34,014 bases of DNA from an uncultured Bacteroidales bacterium (lineage in GTDB: Bacteria; Bacteroidota; Bacteroidia; Bacteroidales; Paludibacteraceae): NCBI GenBank assembly GCA_946534715.1, contig CAMNCW010000047.1:1-34014 (forward strand), in the 5' to 3' direction. The translations under genes were made by a program, and so were the position numbers. The notes beneath the pieces were generated by a model, which was not told the origin of the DNA, made no database searches, and saw nothing but the letters and a program-made list of their open reading frames with translations. How positions within the stretch are numbered: the stretch's first letter is position 1; each line of letters opens with the position of its first letter. Positions 32,268 to 34,014 of the stretch are shown here, piece after piece.

Positions 32268-33764
32268 ATGAAACGTATTTTCTATTTGGCAGCTATGCTG
32301 CTGTGTGTGCTGCTGCCGGCTTCTGCGCAAGGCTTGCGGCATAGTGTTTGTATCGTTGTACCGGAGTATTCCGAGGCGGACAAATCGCTCATGGGCGACT
32401 ACGCCCTCTATACGGCGAGAGCCGGAATGAGAAGTGCTTCGCGGGCGTTAACCGCCTATAAAAACGAAGGCACTTTCGGTTCGGGTGTCGTCGTGGAGCA
32501 TGACGGCAAGAAATATATCCTGACGAACCTGCATGTGGTTGGCTATGCCGGGAAAGCAACTGTTATCTTCCAACTCCATGAAAAGACCGTCCGCTACGAG
32601 CATTGCGATGTGACGAATATTGCTTCAACGGACTTGGCGGCGATAGCTCTTCCTTCGGAATGTGAGATGATTGCCCTGCCGCTTTATGCCGGTGAGATAG
32701 AGGAAGATCTCTCTATCGTGGCAGCAGGTTTTCCCGAGTTGGCAAATAAACCGTCCTGGCAACTCACGCGCGGAAGCATCTCCAACGCACGCGTGGATGT
32801 CAATAGTCACGAGCACGCTTCGCGTATCATCCAACATACGGCTTCTATTGATCCCGGTAGCAGCGGCGGACCGCTCTTGCTCAAAAACGCGGCAGGCAAG
32901 TACGAGATCTTGGGCATCAACACATGGAAGGCTTTCTATCGCGAAGGAGTGGGATTGGCAATCGGAAAAGAAGACGTGCAAGCGTTTATCGCTACCTTGG
33001 GAGCGTTCAAAAACGATGCCGGTAAGGAGATTGAGCCGCTGCGGTCGCTCTCCGGCGAAGACTGGCTCTATGTGTTCCGCAATCTGCCGGATTCGGTTCA
33101 AAAAGATGTAAGGGAGACGGATTGGCATTTGCCGCTTGATCCCGCGCTGCGCACATTGGCAGTGCGCGACAGTCTGATTGCGCAAAAGGGGAAGGCTGCC
33201 AAGAAATTCGAGCGCTCCGCAACGCATATCGTGACGGATATGGATAATATGAACCATGTGCGCCTGGTCTATGACAATTATCTGGGAATGAACCAGCAGG
33301 TGGGGCTGCAAGTAGGGCATGATTGGTGGGGTTATATCGCTACCGGCGTGCAGATAACCGCGCTTATCGAAGAAGCCATGACCGAGGACGCGGTTTTCGC
33401 TACCAAGTTGGGATACAAAACCCGCGCCGGAGCCATGTTCGGGCTCTATGTCGGAGGACAGCTGCCTATTCAGATGGGCAAGTACATGCTTGTTCCGCGG
33501 ATTACCCAGAGTGCCGGAGCCGGACCAATGGAGACGGGAAATATCTATGGGGGCTTTGCTATTCTCACGGATACGCGTATAGGGCTCGATTGGCGTATCC
33601 CGTTCAACTCCGTGGACTTGGTTCTGGGACTTCATTACGCGATGGATTGGCAGTGGACTAAGAATGACCTGAAGATCCCGGCGTTCAAGCCCAAAGCAAA
33701 TTACGACACTTTTAATCAATACCTCCAGCACGGCGTCGGCATCACCCTCGGCCTCGCTTGGTAA
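32268..33764 (+). CDS. trypsin-like serine protease with C-terminal barrel-like domain
   Basis: This 498-aa exported protein has a signal peptide at 1-21 (MKRIFYLAAMLLCVLLPASAQ). A chymotrypsin-fold protease domain spans about 45-245, and the triad is readable: His89 in TNLHVVG, Asp122 in STDLAAIAL, Ser199 in DPGSSGGPLL (GxSGG). No PDZ domain follows, unlike HtrA/DegP. After a linker (about 250-325) comes a stretch of alternating hydrophobic and polar residues with many Gly and aromatic residues (about 330-498: VGLQVGHDWWGYIATGV, GAMFGLYVGGQLPIQMG, RIGLDWRIPF, VDLVLGLHYAMDW). It ends in VGITLGLAW, an aromatic last residue as in outer-membrane beta-barrels. I infer a protease tethered to the outer membrane by its own small barrel. 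A soluble beta domain is the alternative. It is the second gene of the operon starting at 31483. Confidence 0.88.
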   Translation: MKRIFYLAAMLLCVLLPASAQGLRHSVCIVVPEYSEADKSLMGDYALYTARAGMRSASRALTAYKNEGTFGSGVVVEHDGKKYILTNLHVVGYAGKATVIFQLHEKTVRYEHCDVTNIASTDLAAIALPSECEMIALPLYAGEIEEDLSIVAAGFPELANKPSWQLTRGSISNARVDVNSHEHASRIIQHTASIDPGSSGGPLLLKNAAGKYEILGINTWKAFYREGVGLAIGKEDVQAFIATLGAFKNDAGKEIEPLRSLSGEDWLYVFRNLPDSVQKDVRETDWHLPLDPALRTLAVRDSLIAQKGKAAKKFERSATHIVTDMDNMNHVRLVYDNYLGMNQQVGLQVGHDWWGYIATGVQITALIEEAMTEDAVFATKLGYKTRAGAMFGLYVGGQLPIQMGKYMLVPRITQSAGAGPMETGNIYGGFAILTDTRIGLDWRIPFNSVDLVLGLHYAMDWQWTKNDLKIPAFKPKANYDTFNQYLQHGVGITLGLAW

Positions 33765-33777
33765 CCTAATATCTGGA

Positions 33778-34014
33778 TTATTGATTCATATTTCTTCGCA
33801 TCCAAAGGACGAAAACGGTAGAGGAATATAGAAGGAAGAGGCTGATAGGCGGACGGGCTGACACCCTTTCCGTAAAATACATACACCCACACGTGTGTGT
33901 GAGTTTATAAAAAAGGGTGTCCGCCTGTCCGCCGTCCGCCTGAATGACTTTGTCCATTGCGTCCGGATTGTATCCGGACATCCCAAAAGCGTCGTCCATT
34001 AGGTCGGATGCCAT
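33778..34014 (-). CDS. partial unidentified gene at the right edge
   Basis: A leftward frame is open from the window edge to a stop at 33778-33780, giving 78 residues beginning MASDLMDDAFGMSGYNPDAM. Whether the edge ATG is the real start cannot be told; the gene probably continues outside. The first 35 residues look like real protein. The later part runs through a strong inverted repeat (33848-33933) and then turns hydrophobic (SLFLLYSSTVFVLW), so the true gene end may have been altered by that element. I recognise no family. Confidence 0.4.
   Translation of the reverse strand: MASDLMDDAFGMSGYNPDAMDKVIQADGGQADTLFYKLTHTCGCMYFTERVSARPPISLFLLYSSTVFVLWMRRNMNQ
33848..33933. repeat. imperfect 22-bp inverted repeat at the right edge
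   Basis: 33848-33869 (GGCGGACGGGCTGACACCC then TTT) is the reverse complement of 33912-33933 at 20 of 22 positions. The 42-base spacer contains the palindrome CACACGTGTG. The right arm is part of a GGCGGAC word run on the minus strand (GGCGGACGGCGGACAGGCGGAC). It may act as a terminator hairpin between the convergent genes or be a repeat element. Confidence 0.7.

Noticed and set aside
32625..33731. A 368-codon leftward open frame opposite the protease gene
   Set aside because: The opposite strand carries an intact signal peptide, catalytic triad and barrel-like end. The antisense frame has none of these.

Overview
The window looks like a chromosomal segment of a Bacteroidales (Bacteroidota) bacterium. 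The evidence is the repeated -33 TTG / -7 TAnnTTTG promoters at a 20-base spacing, giant secreted proteins built from Listeria-Bacteroides (InlB B-type) repeats, a Mpi-type serine DNA invertase, and the housekeeping genes pnp, tamB and rplS in a Bacteroidetes style with few strong Shine-Dalgarno sites. Genus and habitat cannot be settled from the sequence.

Region 1 (1-11,037): a possible gene end at the left edge, then a leftward operon of three genes. In transcription order these are a 1,708-codon InlB-repeat surface protein (11,003-5,877), a second one of about 1,626 aa (5,835-955) and a 157-aa protein with a signal peptide and a C-terminal membrane anchor (928-455). Region 2 (11,038-12,190) is the main discovery. 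A perfect 25-bp inverted repeat (11,038-11,062 and 11,465-11,489) encloses about 400 bp holding a strong promoter and a structured leader, and a Mpi-family serine invertase gene follows 86 bp later. This has the anatomy of a phase-variable promoter switch. As sequenced, the promoter points right, towards the invertase, so the giant-protein operon appears to be OFF. Inversion would aim it left into that operon.

Region 3 (12,191-14,635): an AAA/STAND-like ATPase gene lies between two identical 47-bp direct repeats that contain a palindrome. About 1 kb without a gene follows. It holds a candidate structured RNA, a third, inverted and degenerate copy of the palindrome, and a leader rich in hairpins. 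Region 4 (14,636-22,706): a 2,633-aa surface protein of the same superfamily and a 47-aa small protein. Region 5 (22,731-23,508): a hicAB toxin-antitoxin operon set between two identical terminators.

Region 6 (23,516-31,358) is core genome: pnp (rightward), tamB (leftward, convergent with pnp through a bidirectional terminator) and rplS (divergent from tamB through back-to-back promoters). Region 7 (31,422-34,014): a two-gene operon for an unknown secreted protein and a trypsin-like protease fused to a possible outer-membrane barrel, then a partial leftward gene at the right edge.

A theme across the window is short 'word arrays': 5-9 base words repeated at a fixed local period of 7, 9, 10, 11 or 14 bp, with a different word at each gene boundary and in one case inside a coding region. 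Taken together, the left and centre look like an accessory surface-display locus controlled by DNA inversion, next to conserved housekeeping genes.
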